A DNA stretch of 64,000 nt from Maritimibacter sp. 55A14 (lineage in GTDB: Bacteria; Pseudomonadota; Alphaproteobacteria; Rhodobacterales; Rhodobacteraceae), in the NCBI RefSeq assembly GCF_003122205.1, contig NZ_QEYE01000018.1, forward strand, positions 1 to 64,000, read 5' to 3'. A program made the position numbers and the translations under genes. Shown piece after piece: positions 7,955 through 16,872 of this stretch. Below the pieces are notes generated by a model. The model saw only the letters and a program-made list of their open reading frames with translations. It was not told the origin of the DNA and made no database searches. How positions within the stretch are numbered: position 1 is the first letter of the stretch; the number at the start of each line of letters is the position of its first letter.

Positions 7955-10644
7955 TGGTCGGCTTCGACACGCTCGTCGTCGTCTGCATCGTCTATGTGGC
8001 GTTCCTGTTCATCATCGCTTTCGCCGCGGAACGCCACGCGCAGGGCGGCCATGCGGGCTGGCTTCGCTCCCCCGTCATCTATACGCTGTCGCTGTCGATC
8101 TACTGTACCGCCTGGACCTTCTATGGCGCTGTCGGCTACGCGGCGCGTTCGGGGCTGGAGTTCCTGACGATCTACCTGGGACCCACGATCGTGTTCGTCG
8201 GCTGGTGGTGGTTCCTGCGCAAGATGGTGCGTGTCGGGCGCATGCAACGCATCACCTCGGTGGCCGACCTGATCTCGTCCCGCTACGGCAAGTCGAACTT
8301 GCTGGCGGTGATCGTGACGCTGCTCGCGGTCGTCGGCACCACGCCCTATATCGCGCTCCAGCTCCAGTCCGTGACGCTGAGCTTCGACGTCTTCGCCGCG
8401 CCGGCCGCGGAGGCCTGGGCGCCGCGCGACCGCACCTCCACCGCTTTCTGGGTCGCGGTGGGGCTGGCGCTCTTCACCGTGCTCTTCGGCACCCGGAGCC
8501 TCGATGCCAACGAGCAGCACCACGGGGTGGTCACCGCGATCGCGGTCGAGGCGGTGGTCAAGCTGGTGGCGCTGCTGGCGGTAGGGGTCTTCGTGGTCTG
8601 GGGTGTGGCCGGCGGGCCCGGTGCGGTGCTCGACCGTATCGACGAGAGTGCGATCGCCCAATGGCAGGGGACCGGCGGACGCTGGGTGCCGCTCATCTTC
8701 CTGTCGGGGGCCGCGGTGATCTGCTTGCCGCGGATGTTCCAGGTGACGGTGGTGGAGAATTCCGACGAGCGCCACCTGGCGACCGCCTCCTGGGCTTTCC
8801 CGCTCTACCTGCTCTTGATGAGCCTCTTCGTGGTGCCAATCGCCGTGATCGGCTTGGCGGTCCAGCCGCCGGATGCCAACCCCGACCTCTTCGTGCTGAC
8901 CCTGCCGCTGGCCTTCGAGCGCGAGACGCTGGCGTTGCTGGCCTTTCTCGGCGGTTTCTCCTCGGCCACCTCGATGGTGATCGTCGCGGCCATCGCGCTC
9001 TCCACCATGGTGTCGAACCATATCGTCATGCCGCTCTGGCTGCGGATGCGCGAGGGCACGGCGACGGTCTCGGGCGACGTGCGTAATGTCGCGCTGACGG
9101 CGCGGCGGCTCTCGATCGGCGGGGTGCTTGCGCTGGGCTATACCTATTACAGTTTCACCAGCGGGTCCGAGGCGCTGGCCGCCATCGGGCTGATCAGTTT
9201 CGTGGGCGTGACGCAGGCGCTGCCGGCGCTGGTGGGCGGGCTTTTCTGGCGCGGCGCCACGCGGCGGGGCGCGGCGGCGGGGCTGATCGCGGGTTTCGCG
9301 CTCTGGCTCTACACGCTGTTCCTGCCCAGCTTCGGCGGCTCGTGGCTGCTGCCGGCCACGATCCTGGCCGACGGACCTTTCAGCATCCACTGGCTGCGCC
9401 CGCAGGCGCTGTTCGGCATCGGCGGGGACGACCCGCTGATCCACGCGATGGGGTGGAGCCTGGGCGTCAACACGGCGCTCTTCGTCGTCGTCTCGCTGCT
9501 GAGTTTTCCCTCGCCGCTGGAGCGGCTCCAGGGCGCGCAGTTCGTCAACGTGTTCCAGCATTCCACCGGGCCGGGCGGCTGGATCGGCGGCTCGGCGGCT
9601 GCCGAGGATCTGCTGATCATGTCGCAGCGCCTGCTGGGCGCGCCCGAGGCACAGGCACTTTTCCAGGCCGCGGCGCACAGGCAGGGTAAGGAGGGCAACC
9701 TGCCCGATCCAACCCGCGAATTCATAGACCTCTTGGAGCGTGAGCTTTCCGGCTCGGTCGGTGCGGCCACGGCCCATGCGATGGTCGGGCAGATCACCGG
9801 CGGCGTGTCTGTCTCGGTCGAGGATCTTCTGGCGGTGGCCGACGAGACGGCGCAAATCATGGAATATTCCGCCCAGCTTGAGGCGAAGTCCAAGGAACTG
9901 GCGGAAACGGCGGCGCAATTGCGCACCGCCAACGCCATGCTCACGCAACTCAGCGTGCAGAAGGACGCCTTCCTGAGCCAGATCAGCCATGAGCTGCGCA
10001 CGCCGATGTCCTCGATCCGGGCGTTCTCGGAGATCCTGCGTGACACGCGGGGGCTGAGCCAGGAGGAGTTTCAGCGATTCTCCTCGATCATCCATGACGA
10101 GAGCCTGCGGCTGACGCGGCTTCTCGACGACCTGCTTGATCTCAGCGTACTGGAGAACGGGCAGGTGACGCTGCACCCGGAGGAGGGCAACCTGGCCGAC
10201 CTGCTGGACCGCGCGGTCTCCGCCGTGGTGCCCGAGCCGCGCGACAGCCGCCTGAAGATCCGCCGAGAGCCCGTGCTGGAGGACGTGCCGCTCTACACCG
10301 ATTGCGACCGGCTGCGGCAGGTTTTCATCAACCTGATCGGCAATGCGCTGAAATATTGCGACGCCGCCGAACCGGAGTTGCGCATAAAGGTCCGGGTCAA
10401 CGGCACGCGCGTCGCGGTCGAGTTCAAAGACAACGGAAGCGGCATCCCGGAGGGCCAGCAAAGCCTCATCTTCGAGAAATTCGCGCGGCTCTCCGATCAT
10501 TCCGCGGCGGGCAGCGCCGGGTTGGGCCTGGCGATCTGCCGCGAGATCATGCGCAACCTGGGCGGCTCGATCAGCTATATGCCGGGTCCGGGCGGCGCGC
10601 GGTTCCGCGTCTCGCTGCCGCGCCGGGTGGCGCAGGCGGCATGA
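7954..10644 (+). CDS. hybrid sodium/solute symporter-histidine kinase
   Basis: 896-residue inner-membrane sensor. Residues about 1-560 carry roughly 13 hydrophobic segments of the SSS/SLC5 fold (SIYCTAWTFYGAVGYAARSG, GFSSATSMVIVAAIALSTM). A linker with a coiled coil (about 625-665) leads to a kinase: H-box SHELRTPM with H679, N-box NLIGNALKY with N797, DNGSGIP and GSAGLGLAI. There is no C-terminal receiver. The layout matches CbrA/CrbS/MxtR sensors, of which CrbS-type systems control acetyl-CoA synthetase in Vibrio and Pseudomonas (established). Here acs lies in the same locus. It is coupled to the small membrane protein and the receiver gene. Confidence 0.9.
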   Translation: MVGFDTLVVVCIVYVAFLFIIAFAAERHAQGGHAGWLRSPVIYTLSLSIYCTAWTFYGAVGYAARSGLEFLTIYLGPTIVFVGWWWFLRKMVRVGRMQRITSVADLISSRYGKSNLLAVIVTLLAVVGTTPYIALQLQSVTLSFDVFAAPAAEAWAPRDRTSTAFWVAVGLALFTVLFGTRSLDANEQHHGVVTAIAVEAVVKLVALLAVGVFVVWGVAGGPGAVLDRIDESAIAQWQGTGGRWVPLIFLSGAAVICLPRMFQVTVVENSDERHLATASWAFPLYLLLMSLFVVPIAVIGLAVQPPDANPDLFVLTLPLAFERETLALLAFLGGFSSATSMVIVAAIALSTMVSNHIVMPLWLRMREGTATVSGDVRNVALTARRLSIGGVLALGYTYYSFTSGSEALAAIGLISFVGVTQALPALVGGLFWRGATRRGAAAGLIAGFALWLYTLFLPSFGGSWLLPATILADGPFSIHWLRPQALFGIGGDDPLIHAMGWSLGVNTALFVVVSLLSFPSPLERLQGAQFVNVFQHSTGPGGWIGGSAAAEDLLIMSQRLLGAPEAQALFQAAAHRQGKEGNLPDPTREFIDLLERELSGSVGAATAHAMVGQITGGVSVSVEDLLAVADETAQIMEYSAQLEAKSKELAETAAQLRTANAMLTQLSVQKDAFLSQISHELRTPMSSIRAFSEILRDTRGLSQEEFQRFSSIIHDESLRLTRLLDDLLDLSVLENGQVTLHPEEGNLADLLDRAVSAVVPEPRDSRLKIRREPVLEDVPLYTDCDRLRQVFINLIGNALKYCDAAEPELRIKVRVNGTRVAVEFKDNGSGIPEGQQSLIFEKFARLSDHSAAGSAGLGLAICREIMRNLGGSISYMPGPGGARFRVSLPRRVAQAA

Positions 10645-10697
10645 TCGTCGCGAAGGTACACGCTTTGTAAAAGATTCCGCGCGACATCTGGTCCGTG

Positions 10698-11678
10698 ATG
10701 TCGGATCAGATCAGTCCAGATGCGCCCGAGACGGCGGTTCCGGTCCTGCGGCGGATGCTTTCCGCGGGGCGTGGCCACGCCTCGGCCTGCGGCGCGGAAA
10801 TGGCGGAGGGACTGCGCCGCGCGGCCGCCGCCGCGGCGCGGTCGCGTCTCGGGCTGGGCTGCGACCTGGACGCGATCGAGGGTGAGGTCGCGGGGCTGGA
10901 GGAGATGCTGGCTGCGGTGCCGCGCGACGCTCTGATCGCGCTGGTGTCGCGCGAGGGCGGATCGGGCGGGCTGGTGGCGATGGACGCCGCGCTGGTGGAG
11001 GCGCTGGTGGCGATCCGCATCACCGGGCGTGTCCCGCGCGGGGCCGAAACCGATGGCAGCGGGCGGCGGGCGCTAAGCACGGTGGATGCGGCGCTGGCGC
11101 GCGATTTCATCGACGCGCTGCTGGCCGGGCTGGACCGCGTGCCGGGTCTTTCGGGGGCCGCGCGGTTGCGCTTTGCCGATTACCTGACCGACCCGGCGCC
11201 GCTGCGCTACAGCCTGCCTGCGGGTGGCTGGCTGCGCGTGACCTTCGAGTTGCGGCTGGGGGCGGAATCTCCGGTCGGGCGGATGCTGATCGCCTTGCCG
11301 CAGCGGGCCGGGGCCGCGCCGCCCGGTCCGCAGGTCGATCCCGATGCGGACTGGTCGGCGCGGCTCGACGCGGCGCTGGGTACTGCGCCGATCCGCCTGA
11401 ACGCGGTGCTCGACCGGATGCGGCTGCCGCTCGCGCGGCTGAAATCTCTGGCGCCCGGCGACGCGATCGAATTGCGAGCCGGGGTGCTGTCGCAGGTCAC
11501 GCTCGTCTCGGCGGAAGGGCGCAGGATCTGCACTGGCCGCCTGGGGCAGGCGCGCGGCCACCGCGCGCTGCGCATCGGGCCGGAGCCGCCCGCGCTGACG
11601 CATGAGATGGTCGAACTGGACGAGCCGGGGCAGGCGCCAGACACGGAGGCCGGCGCGCCCGAGCCGCCGCCGGAGTAG
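10698..11678 (+). CDS. FliM/FliN-family flagellar motor switch protein
   Basis: 326-residue protein whose last 80 residues form a SpoA domain (RLPLARLKSLAPGDAIELRAG and VTLVSAEGRRICTGRLGQ), the C-ring building block of FliM and FliN. The middle contains a FliM-like REGGSGGLVAMD stretch. The canonical CheY-binding LSQDEIDALL motif is absent from the N-terminus, and the tail ends in a proline/acid-rich extension. ATG at 10698 is used; a GTG directly before it is possible, and no clear ribosome site is seen. It follows the symporter-kinase by 53 bases and is convergent with fliG, away from any other flagellar gene. Confidence 0.8.
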   Translation: MSDQISPDAPETAVPVLRRMLSAGRGHASACGAEMAEGLRRAAAAAARSRLGLGCDLDAIEGEVAGLEEMLAAVPRDALIALVSREGGSGGLVAMDAALVEALVAIRITGRVPRGAETDGSGRRALSTVDAALARDFIDALLAGLDRVPGLSGAARLRFADYLTDPAPLRYSLPAGGWLRVTFELRLGAESPVGRMLIALPQRAGAAPPGPQVDPDADWSARLDAALGTAPIRLNAVLDRMRLPLARLKSLAPGDAIELRAGVLSQVTLVSAEGRRICTGRLGQARGHRALRIGPEPPALTHEMVELDEPGQAPDTEAGAPEPPPE

Positions 11679-12241
11679 ACCCGAGCCCACGCGCGCCGCA
11701 TCGGGAAGGTGTTGCCGCGCCGGATCCGGATGAGCCACGCGGCGGGCGCACCGCCGGACCGTTCCGGGGTTGGGCGGCCCCAATCGCCGAAACAGTACGG
11801 ATTGGCACCGGCGCCACCGCTCGGGCCGGTGGCTCGTCCATGGCCCCCCAGGGTCGGACGGGAGGTCGGTGATGCGATGCCCTTCGACGCGTGGTGCAGG
11901 GGTGGGTCCGAGACCTGTGCTGGTGCGCCCGTTCTCGCCGCCAAATGACGCTGTGGTAATGGGCGGTTCAGGAGCGCCGGAAAAGGCGACGCACGGCGAG
12001 GCTCTGCGATCTATCGTTCGCGTAGCGTGCGGAACGGGCTGCGCACCGGGCGGCAGGTGGCGCGGTCCCTGCCGGTTCGCACGCGGCGCAGGGACGGCAG
12101 GTCGGTCTCAGGCCGCGCAGCGGACCGTTGGCGCCGCCGGTTCGCGGCCTGTGTGACACCACCTTTCCCGCCGCGTGGCCTGGTCCGTCTCGGGCGTCGC
12201 CCCCCCCTGAGCGGGCGGGGCAGCACGCCCCGGCCGGGCGG
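11679..12241. other. 563-base convergent gap without a recognisable gene
   Basis: The gap lies between the 3' ends of the FliM-like gene and fliG. Several open frames cross it on both strands, but they are arginine/glycine/proline-rich, lack ribosome sites and resemble no family. No terminator hairpin with a T-run is obvious. It could be decayed sequence. Confidence 0.5.
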
Positions 12242-13306
12242 TCAGTCCTCCTCTTCCTTGTCGAGCGAGTTCAGCACGATCTCGCCCGTCTCGTGGAGCC
12301 TCCGGATCTCCTGGATCAGCGCGGCATGGGCGGCCTCGCCATCCTTGCGCTTGACGCCCGCGCGCTCGGCGATTTCCTCGCGCAACTGCTCTGCCTTGCG
12401 CTTGGACATGTTGTCGAGCAGGAACTCGACCGCGTCGGGCGCAACCGCACCGCCGGCGGCGAGCGCCGTGACGAGTTGGTCATTGTCGATCCCGCGGAGC
12501 GCCTTGGGTACGTCCAGCGGGTCCAGCCGTTCGGGAATATCGGCGAAGGTAAAGATCGTGCGCCGCACCTGTTCGGCGAAGTTCTGGTCGGCGCTGTCGA
12601 GATCGTCCAGCAGCGTCTCCCGCGTGGCGGCGGGCGCGAGGTTCAGGATCGCGCCGATTCGCGCCGCGGGATCGTCGCTGAAGGCGCGCGCAGGCCGGTC
12701 GTCGAGCCGTGCCGTCAGGGTCTGGCCGATCCGCGTGACGGTCTCGGGTGGCGTGCCTTCGGTGGCGGGGATCGCCAGGGCCACCGCGCGCGCCTGCGCC
12801 CCCGGCATCCGTTCCAACAGCGCAGCGGCCTTCGCTGTGGAAAGTTTCGACAGCACCACCGCGGCGACGAGCGGACTTTCTCCGGCGATGAACGGCATCA
12901 GCGTCTCGGGTTCCAGCCCGGCGATTCGCGCCCAGGGATCGGCCCCGCCATGCGCGGCCTGCGCGCGGCGCAGATAGTCGCTGGCGCCCGCGCTGATATG
13001 GTTCTCCAGAAGCGCCAGCGCGCGGTCGAGACCGCCGGGGAAGGTGATTCCGATGCTTTCCATCTCCTCCAGGAACTCGAGCACCACCGCGATCAGCGTT
13101 TCCCGATCGACATAGCGCATCCCCGCCATTGCGGCGGTCAGGTCCGCCTGCATCTGGTCGTCGAGATGCGACAGGGCCGGGATCGTGCCTCCGTCGAGCA
13201 GCAGCCGCACGATCACGGCGGCCTTCTGACGTTTGGCCAGCGCGCGCGCCGCTACCCGGATGGGCAGGCATGCCCGGCGGGGCCGCGACTTGCAGGGCGC
13301 GCCCAT
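12242..13306 (-). CDS. fliG: flagellar motor switch protein FliG, probable 5' frameshift
   Basis: C-ring rotor protein that couples to the stator and FliM. From about residue 22 the translation follows alphaproteobacterial FliG (LAKRQKAAVIVRLLLDGG, MRYVDRETL, SKLSTAKAAALLERMPG, QVRRTIFTFADIPERLD, VEFLLDNMSKRKAEQLREEI). The first 20 residues (MGAPCKSRPRRACLPIRVAA) look like out-of-frame translation. A far better start, ATG at 13340 with GGAGGTGAG upstream, opens a different frame (MADIADPQDDIYGRA); joining it to FliG needs one base fewer in the GCGCGCGC tract near 13250. An intact gene would encode 365 residues. Either the sequence has a one-base error or the gene is damaged; use of the internal ATG is the third option. 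Confidence 0.85.
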   Translation of the reverse strand: MGAPCKSRPRRACLPIRVAARALAKRQKAAVIVRLLLDGGTIPALSHLDDQMQADLTAAMAGMRYVDRETLIAVVLEFLEEMESIGITFPGGLDRALALLENHISAGASDYLRRAQAAHGGADPWARIAGLEPETLMPFIAGESPLVAAVVLSKLSTAKAAALLERMPGAQARAVALAIPATEGTPPETVTRIGQTLTARLDDRPARAFSDDPAARIGAILNLAPAATRETLLDDLDSADQNFAEQVRRTIFTFADIPERLDPLDVPKALRGIDNDQLVTALAAGGAVAPDAVEFLLDNMSKRKAEQLREEIAERAGVKRKDGEAAHAALIQEIRRLHETGEIVLNSLDKEEED

Positions 13307-13344
13307 AGATGTCGTCCTGCGGGTCTGCGATGTCGGCCATCTCT

Positions 13345-13353
13345 CTCACCTCC
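13345..13353 (-). promoter_or_regulatory. strong ribosome site marking the likely true fliG start
   Basis: On the minus strand GGAGGTGAG lies just before ATG at 13340. It is the best ribosome site in the neighbourhood, yet its ATG opens a frame that leaves FliG after about 35 residues. This supports a frameshift in the 5' end of fliG. Confidence 0.6.
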
Positions 13354-13477
13354 GTTCCGTCTGATCGCGGCTATCATCGGTACGCCGGGTTTATTTTCGC
13401 TTACGCGGCTGGCAGGGACTTGCTGGCCGCGGCGGCGGCCGGTTTACTGGCGCTGTCCGAGACGGCAGGAGACCCCG

Positions 13478-14218
13478 ATGACCGACCCCGTGCGCCGCGA
13501 ATTCGGCCCGCCCGTGCTGCACGATGCGGGCGAGGCGGGCCTTCTGGTCGCCTTCGGGACGGTCTATGATCCGGCGATCAACCGGGCGGTCATGGCGTTC
13601 GATGCTGCGCTGCGCGCCGAGATGCCCGCAGGCGTGATCGAGACCGTGCCGACCATCGCCTCGGTCCTGATCCGCTACGACCCGCTGGAGCTTGAGCCGG
13701 GGCGGTTGCGTGCGACGGTGGAGGAGCGGCTGGCCGCGCGCGACTGGTACGACGCGCCGCCGCCTCCGGGCCGGAGGCTGTGGCGGGTGCCGGCGGTCTA
13801 TGGCGGCGCGGCGGGCCCGGACCTGGCCGAGGCGGCCGACCTCGCCGGGTTGAGCGAGGAGCAGCTTGTCGAGGATCACGCGGGCGCGCGGCTGAGCGTC
13901 CTGATGCTGGGATTCGCGCCCGGCTGCGCCTATCTGGGCGGGCTTGGCGCGGCCTGGGACATGCCGCGGCGCACCGGGATCGCGCCGGAGGTGCCTGCGG
14001 GCTCGGTGCTGGTGGCGATCCGGCAAACGGTGCTGCCCTCCACCCCTATGCCGACTGGCTGGCGGCGGATCGCGACCTCGCCCTTTCGCAGCTTCGATCC
14101 GGGTTCCGAGCGGCCCTTCCTGCTTGCGCCGGGCGACGAGATCCGCTTCGAGCCGGTGAGCGAGGCGGAGGCCGCGCGGTTCGATCCGGCCGCCGCGCGC
14201 GGCGAGGTGCTGGAATGA
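13478..14218 (+). CDS. pxpB: 5-oxoprolinase subunit PxpB (KipI-like)
   Basis: 246-residue protein of the KipI/allophanate hydrolase subunit 1 family, one subunit of the ATP-dependent 5-oxoprolinase that opens pyroglutamate to glutamate. The hallmark LMLGFAPGCAYLGGL and the VAIRQTVLPSTPMPTGWRRIA region are present, as is VPAVYGGAAGPDLAE. ATG at 13478 is preceded by GGCAGGAG. Its end overlaps pxpC by ATGA, giving the typical pxpBCA order. It is divergent from fliG with a 137-base gap. Confidence 0.9.
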   Translation: MTDPVRREFGPPVLHDAGEAGLLVAFGTVYDPAINRAVMAFDAALRAEMPAGVIETVPTIASVLIRYDPLELEPGRLRATVEERLAARDWYDAPPPPGRRLWRVPAVYGGAAGPDLAEAADLAGLSEEQLVEDHAGARLSVLMLGFAPGCAYLGGLGAAWDMPRRTGIAPEVPAGSVLVAIRQTVLPSTPMPTGWRRIATSPFRSFDPGSERPFLLAPGDEIRFEPVSEAEAARFDPAAARGEVLE

Positions 14219-15228
14219 GCGGGCTGGAGATCATGGAGATCGGCGCGGGCGCCACGGTGCAGGACCGGGGCCGCGCGGGCTGGCAGCGCTACGGGGTCAC
14301 GGCCGGGGGCGCGGTGGACATGGTCGCGCTGGCCGAGGGGCAAGCGATCCTGGGCAACGGGCGCGACGACGCGGCGCTGGAACTGGCTGTGATGGGCGGA
14401 CGGTTCCGCGCCACCGGCCCGCTTCTGGTGGCCGGCAGCGGGGCGGACATGCCGCTCAAGGTCAACGGCGCGGCGCAGACCTGGCGGGCGGGTGTGGCGC
14501 TGGAGGCCGGCGACGAGCTGACGCTGGGACCGGCGCGCGGCGGGGTCTATGGTTATCTGCATGTGGCGGGCGGCATCCGCAGCCCGGTCGTACTGGGTGC
14601 GCGCTCGACCCATCTTCGGGCGGGGCTGGGGCTGGTGCCGGAGGCGGGCGTGACGCTGGAGGCCGGTCGGTCAGGCGGTACGCCGGGGCAGGGGCTGCCC
14701 GCGCCGGATTACTTTTCGCGCCGGAGCTTGCGCGCGATGTGGGGGCCGCAAAGCGCGGTTTTCCCGGAGGAGGTGCGTGCCGGTTTCGCCGCGGCGACTT
14801 TCCGCGTCACCTCGCAGCGCGACCGGCAGGGCGTCCGGCTGGAACCCGATTGCGGGCCGCTCGAAAGCGCCGAGGGACTGACCATCGTCTCCGACGCCGT
14901 GGTGCTGGGCGATGTGCAGGTGACCGGCGACGGGCAGCCCGCCGTGCTGCTGGCCGACCGGCAACCCACCGGCGGCTATCCCCGGATCGCCACGGTGATC
15001 GGCGCGGATATTCACGTTCTGGCGCAGATGCCGGCGGGCACGCGCTTTCGGCTGGAAATGGTCAGTCGCGACGCCGCCGTGGCGGCGCTGGGCCGCCTGC
15101 GCGCCGAGATCGCAGCGCTGCCGGGCCGCGTGGCGCCGCTGCGCCGCGACCCGCATGACATGGACGACCTGCTGGCGCATACTCTGATCGGTGGCGTGGT
15201 TCGGGGAGACGAAGATGACGGTGATTGA
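14215..15228 (+). CDS. pxpC: 5-oxoprolinase subunit PxpC (KipA-like)
   Basis: 337-residue member of the biotin-dependent carboxyltransferase/KipA family (allophanate hydrolase subunit 2 fold), partner of PxpB. Signature stretches are ATVQDRGRAGWQRYGV, AGGAVDMVAL near the N-terminus and LADRQPTGGYPRIATVI near residue 245. It starts inside the pxpB stop codon and its last 14 bases overlap pxpA, so the three subunits are translationally coupled. In characterised bacteria PxpABC is a housekeeping damage-repair enzyme for 5-oxoproline. Confidence 0.9.
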   Translation: MSGLEIMEIGAGATVQDRGRAGWQRYGVTAGGAVDMVALAEGQAILGNGRDDAALELAVMGGRFRATGPLLVAGSGADMPLKVNGAAQTWRAGVALEAGDELTLGPARGGVYGYLHVAGGIRSPVVLGARSTHLRAGLGLVPEAGVTLEAGRSGGTPGQGLPAPDYFSRRSLRAMWGPQSAVFPEEVRAGFAAATFRVTSQRDRQGVRLEPDCGPLESAEGLTIVSDAVVLGDVQVTGDGQPAVLLADRQPTGGYPRIATVIGADIHVLAQMPAGTRFRLEMVSRDAAVAALGRLRAEIAALPGRVAPLRRDPHDMDDLLAHTLIGGVVRGDEDDGD

Positions 15229-15985
15229 TCTCAATTCCGACCTTGGCGAGAGTTTCGGGCCCTGGCGGATGGGGCGCGATGCCGAGATGCTGGATATTGT
15301 GAGTTCCGCCAATGTGGCCTGCGGTTTCCATGCCGGCGATCCGTCGGAGATGGCGCGCACTGTCGCGCTCTGCCGCGATAAGGGCGTGGCGGTGGGGGCG
15401 CATCCGGGCTTCCACGACCTGGAGGGGTTCGGGCGGCGGCGCATCCTGGGGCTGACGCGGGGCGAGCTGACGGCGATGATGCTCTACCAGATCGGTGCGC
15501 TGGATGCGATCGCGCGGGCCGAGGGTATCCGGCTGAGCCATGTGAAGCCGCATGGCGCGCTCAACAACATGGCCAGCGAGGACCGCGCGCTGGCCGATGT
15601 GCTGGTGGCCGCGATCCGGCTGGCCGATCCGGCGCTGCCGGTGCTGGCCATCGCCGCGACGGCGCTGGAGGCGGCCGCGCGCGCCGATGACGGCCCGGCC
15701 ATTTCCGAGGTCTTCGCCGATCGCGGTTATAATGACGACGGCACTCTGGTGGCGCGCGGCACCGAAAGCGCGATGATCGAGGACCCCGAGGCGGCGGCGG
15801 AGAATGTCCTGCGCATGATCGGCGAGCAGGCGGTGACATCCGTCAACGGTGTCAAGGTGCCGGTGCGCCCCGAAAGCGTCTGCGTGCATGGCGACGGTCC
15901 GGCGGCGGTGGCGATGGCAGCGCACATTCGCACCCGGCTCGAGGCCGCGGGGATCGTGGTGGCGGCGCCCGGCAGAGGCGGCTGA
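15215..15985 (+). CDS. pxpA: 5-oxoprolinase subunit PxpA (LamB/YcsF family)
   Basis: 256-residue LamB/YcsF protein. The N-terminal IDLNSDLGESFGPW, NVACGFHAGDP and the VKPHGALNN motif are diagnostic; VCVHGDGP lies near the C-terminus. ATG at 15215, with GGGGAGA upstream, was chosen over ATG at 15191 because the family begins with the short V-DLN strand. It ends the pxpBCA operon and is convergent with the pentapeptide gene, only 8 bases away. Confidence 0.92.
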   Translation: MTVIDLNSDLGESFGPWRMGRDAEMLDIVSSANVACGFHAGDPSEMARTVALCRDKGVAVGAHPGFHDLEGFGRRRILGLTRGELTAMMLYQIGALDAIARAEGIRLSHVKPHGALNNMASEDRALADVLVAAIRLADPALPVLAIAATALEAAARADDGPAISEVFADRGYNDDGTLVARGTESAMIEDPEAAAENVLRMIGEQAVTSVNGVKVPVRPESVCVHGDGPAAVAMAAHIRTRLEAAGIVVAAPGRGG

Positions 15986-15993
15986 GCGAAGCG

Positions 15994-16767
15994 TCAGTCG
16001 CGGATCGCCCGGTCAAGATTGCGCGCCCGGTTCAACTCGGCCTCGTCGAGCCCGGTCACGTCGCGGAGCCGCGTGGATGCGAGGTCCGCCTCCGCCAGCC
16101 GCGCGCCGGTCATGGTCGCACCTGTCAGGTCCGCGCCGCCCAGGGTGGAGGAGCGTAGATCGGCGCCGGTGAAGTCCGCGCCGGTGAGTGCCGCGAATTC
16201 CAGATCGGCATGCCGCATGTTCGCGCCGGTGAAATCGGCCCCCGCGGCGCGCGCCTTCCGCAGCACCCCGCGCATCATCCCCATCGACTGGTTCTTCATG
16301 TCGGCGGAGAAATCGGCGCCACGGAACCGCGCGCCGGACAGGTCGGCGCGGGTGAAGTCGGCGGCGGCGCGGCTTTGCGAAAGGTCCGCGTCGTGCAGGT
16401 CGGCGCCGCCGAGCTGGGTCTGAAAGAGGCTCGCCCCGGTCAGGTCGGCACCGGAGAGATCGGCCTTCAGCATCCACGCCTGGTCGAACACCGCGCCGCG
16501 CAGCGAGGCACCGGCCAGCGACACGCCATTCATGCGCGCCGCGCGAAACACCGCCCCGTCGAGCGTCAGGCCGGAAAGGTCGAGCCCGTTCAGCATCTTG
16601 CGGGTCAGGTCGAGGGGGTCGTCCGCGGCGATCAGCGCCTCGATATCGGCGCGCGACATCTCGGCCTCGGTCATCTTGGGCGAGGACATGTCGAGCCCCT
16701 GCATCGCGCTTTGCGCGATGGCCTGCGGGGTGCCGAGAAGCATCAGGAGCAGGAGGAGTTTGCGCAT
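15994..16767 (-). CDS. secreted pentapeptide-repeat protein
   Basis: 257 residues with a signal peptide (MRKLLLLLMLLGTPQAIA, cleavage likely after AIA). From about residue 65 to 245 nearly every fifth position follows the A(D/N)LxX rule (for example ADLSGADLTGASLFQTQLGG), which builds a right-handed quadrilateral beta-helix. A short break with two methionines (QSMGMMRG) interrupts the helix near residue 165. The repeats say nothing about ligand or function; the signal peptide places it in the periplasm. No partner gene is evident. Confidence 0.85.
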   Translation of the reverse strand: MRKLLLLLMLLGTPQAIAQSAMQGLDMSSPKMTEAEMSRADIEALIAADDPLDLTRKMLNGLDLSGLTLDGAVFRAARMNGVSLAGASLRGAVFDQAWMLKADLSGADLTGASLFQTQLGGADLHDADLSQSRAAADFTRADLSGARFRGADFSADMKNQSMGMMRGVLRKARAAGADFTGANMRHADLEFAALTGADFTGADLRSSTLGGADLTGATMTGARLAEADLASTRLRDVTGLDEAELNRARNLDRAIRD

Positions 16768-16872
16768 TGTCCGGCCTCCGCGATTGCGGCCCGCGGCCGG
16801 AGCGGTGCCCGGCCGGGCACGGGGGCCAGCCTACGGCCCGATGCGGCGCGGATCAAGCCGGGCGGAGACGCG

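Noticed and set aside
7843-10500. 885-codon open frame antisense to the symporter-kinase gene
   Set aside because: It is His/Arg/Gly/Gln-rich, resembles no family and mirrors a high-GC gene with clear motifs on the other strand.
11679-12241. Possible genes in the fliM-like/fliG gap
   Set aside because: All frames are arginine/proline-rich without ribosome sites or recognisable domains.
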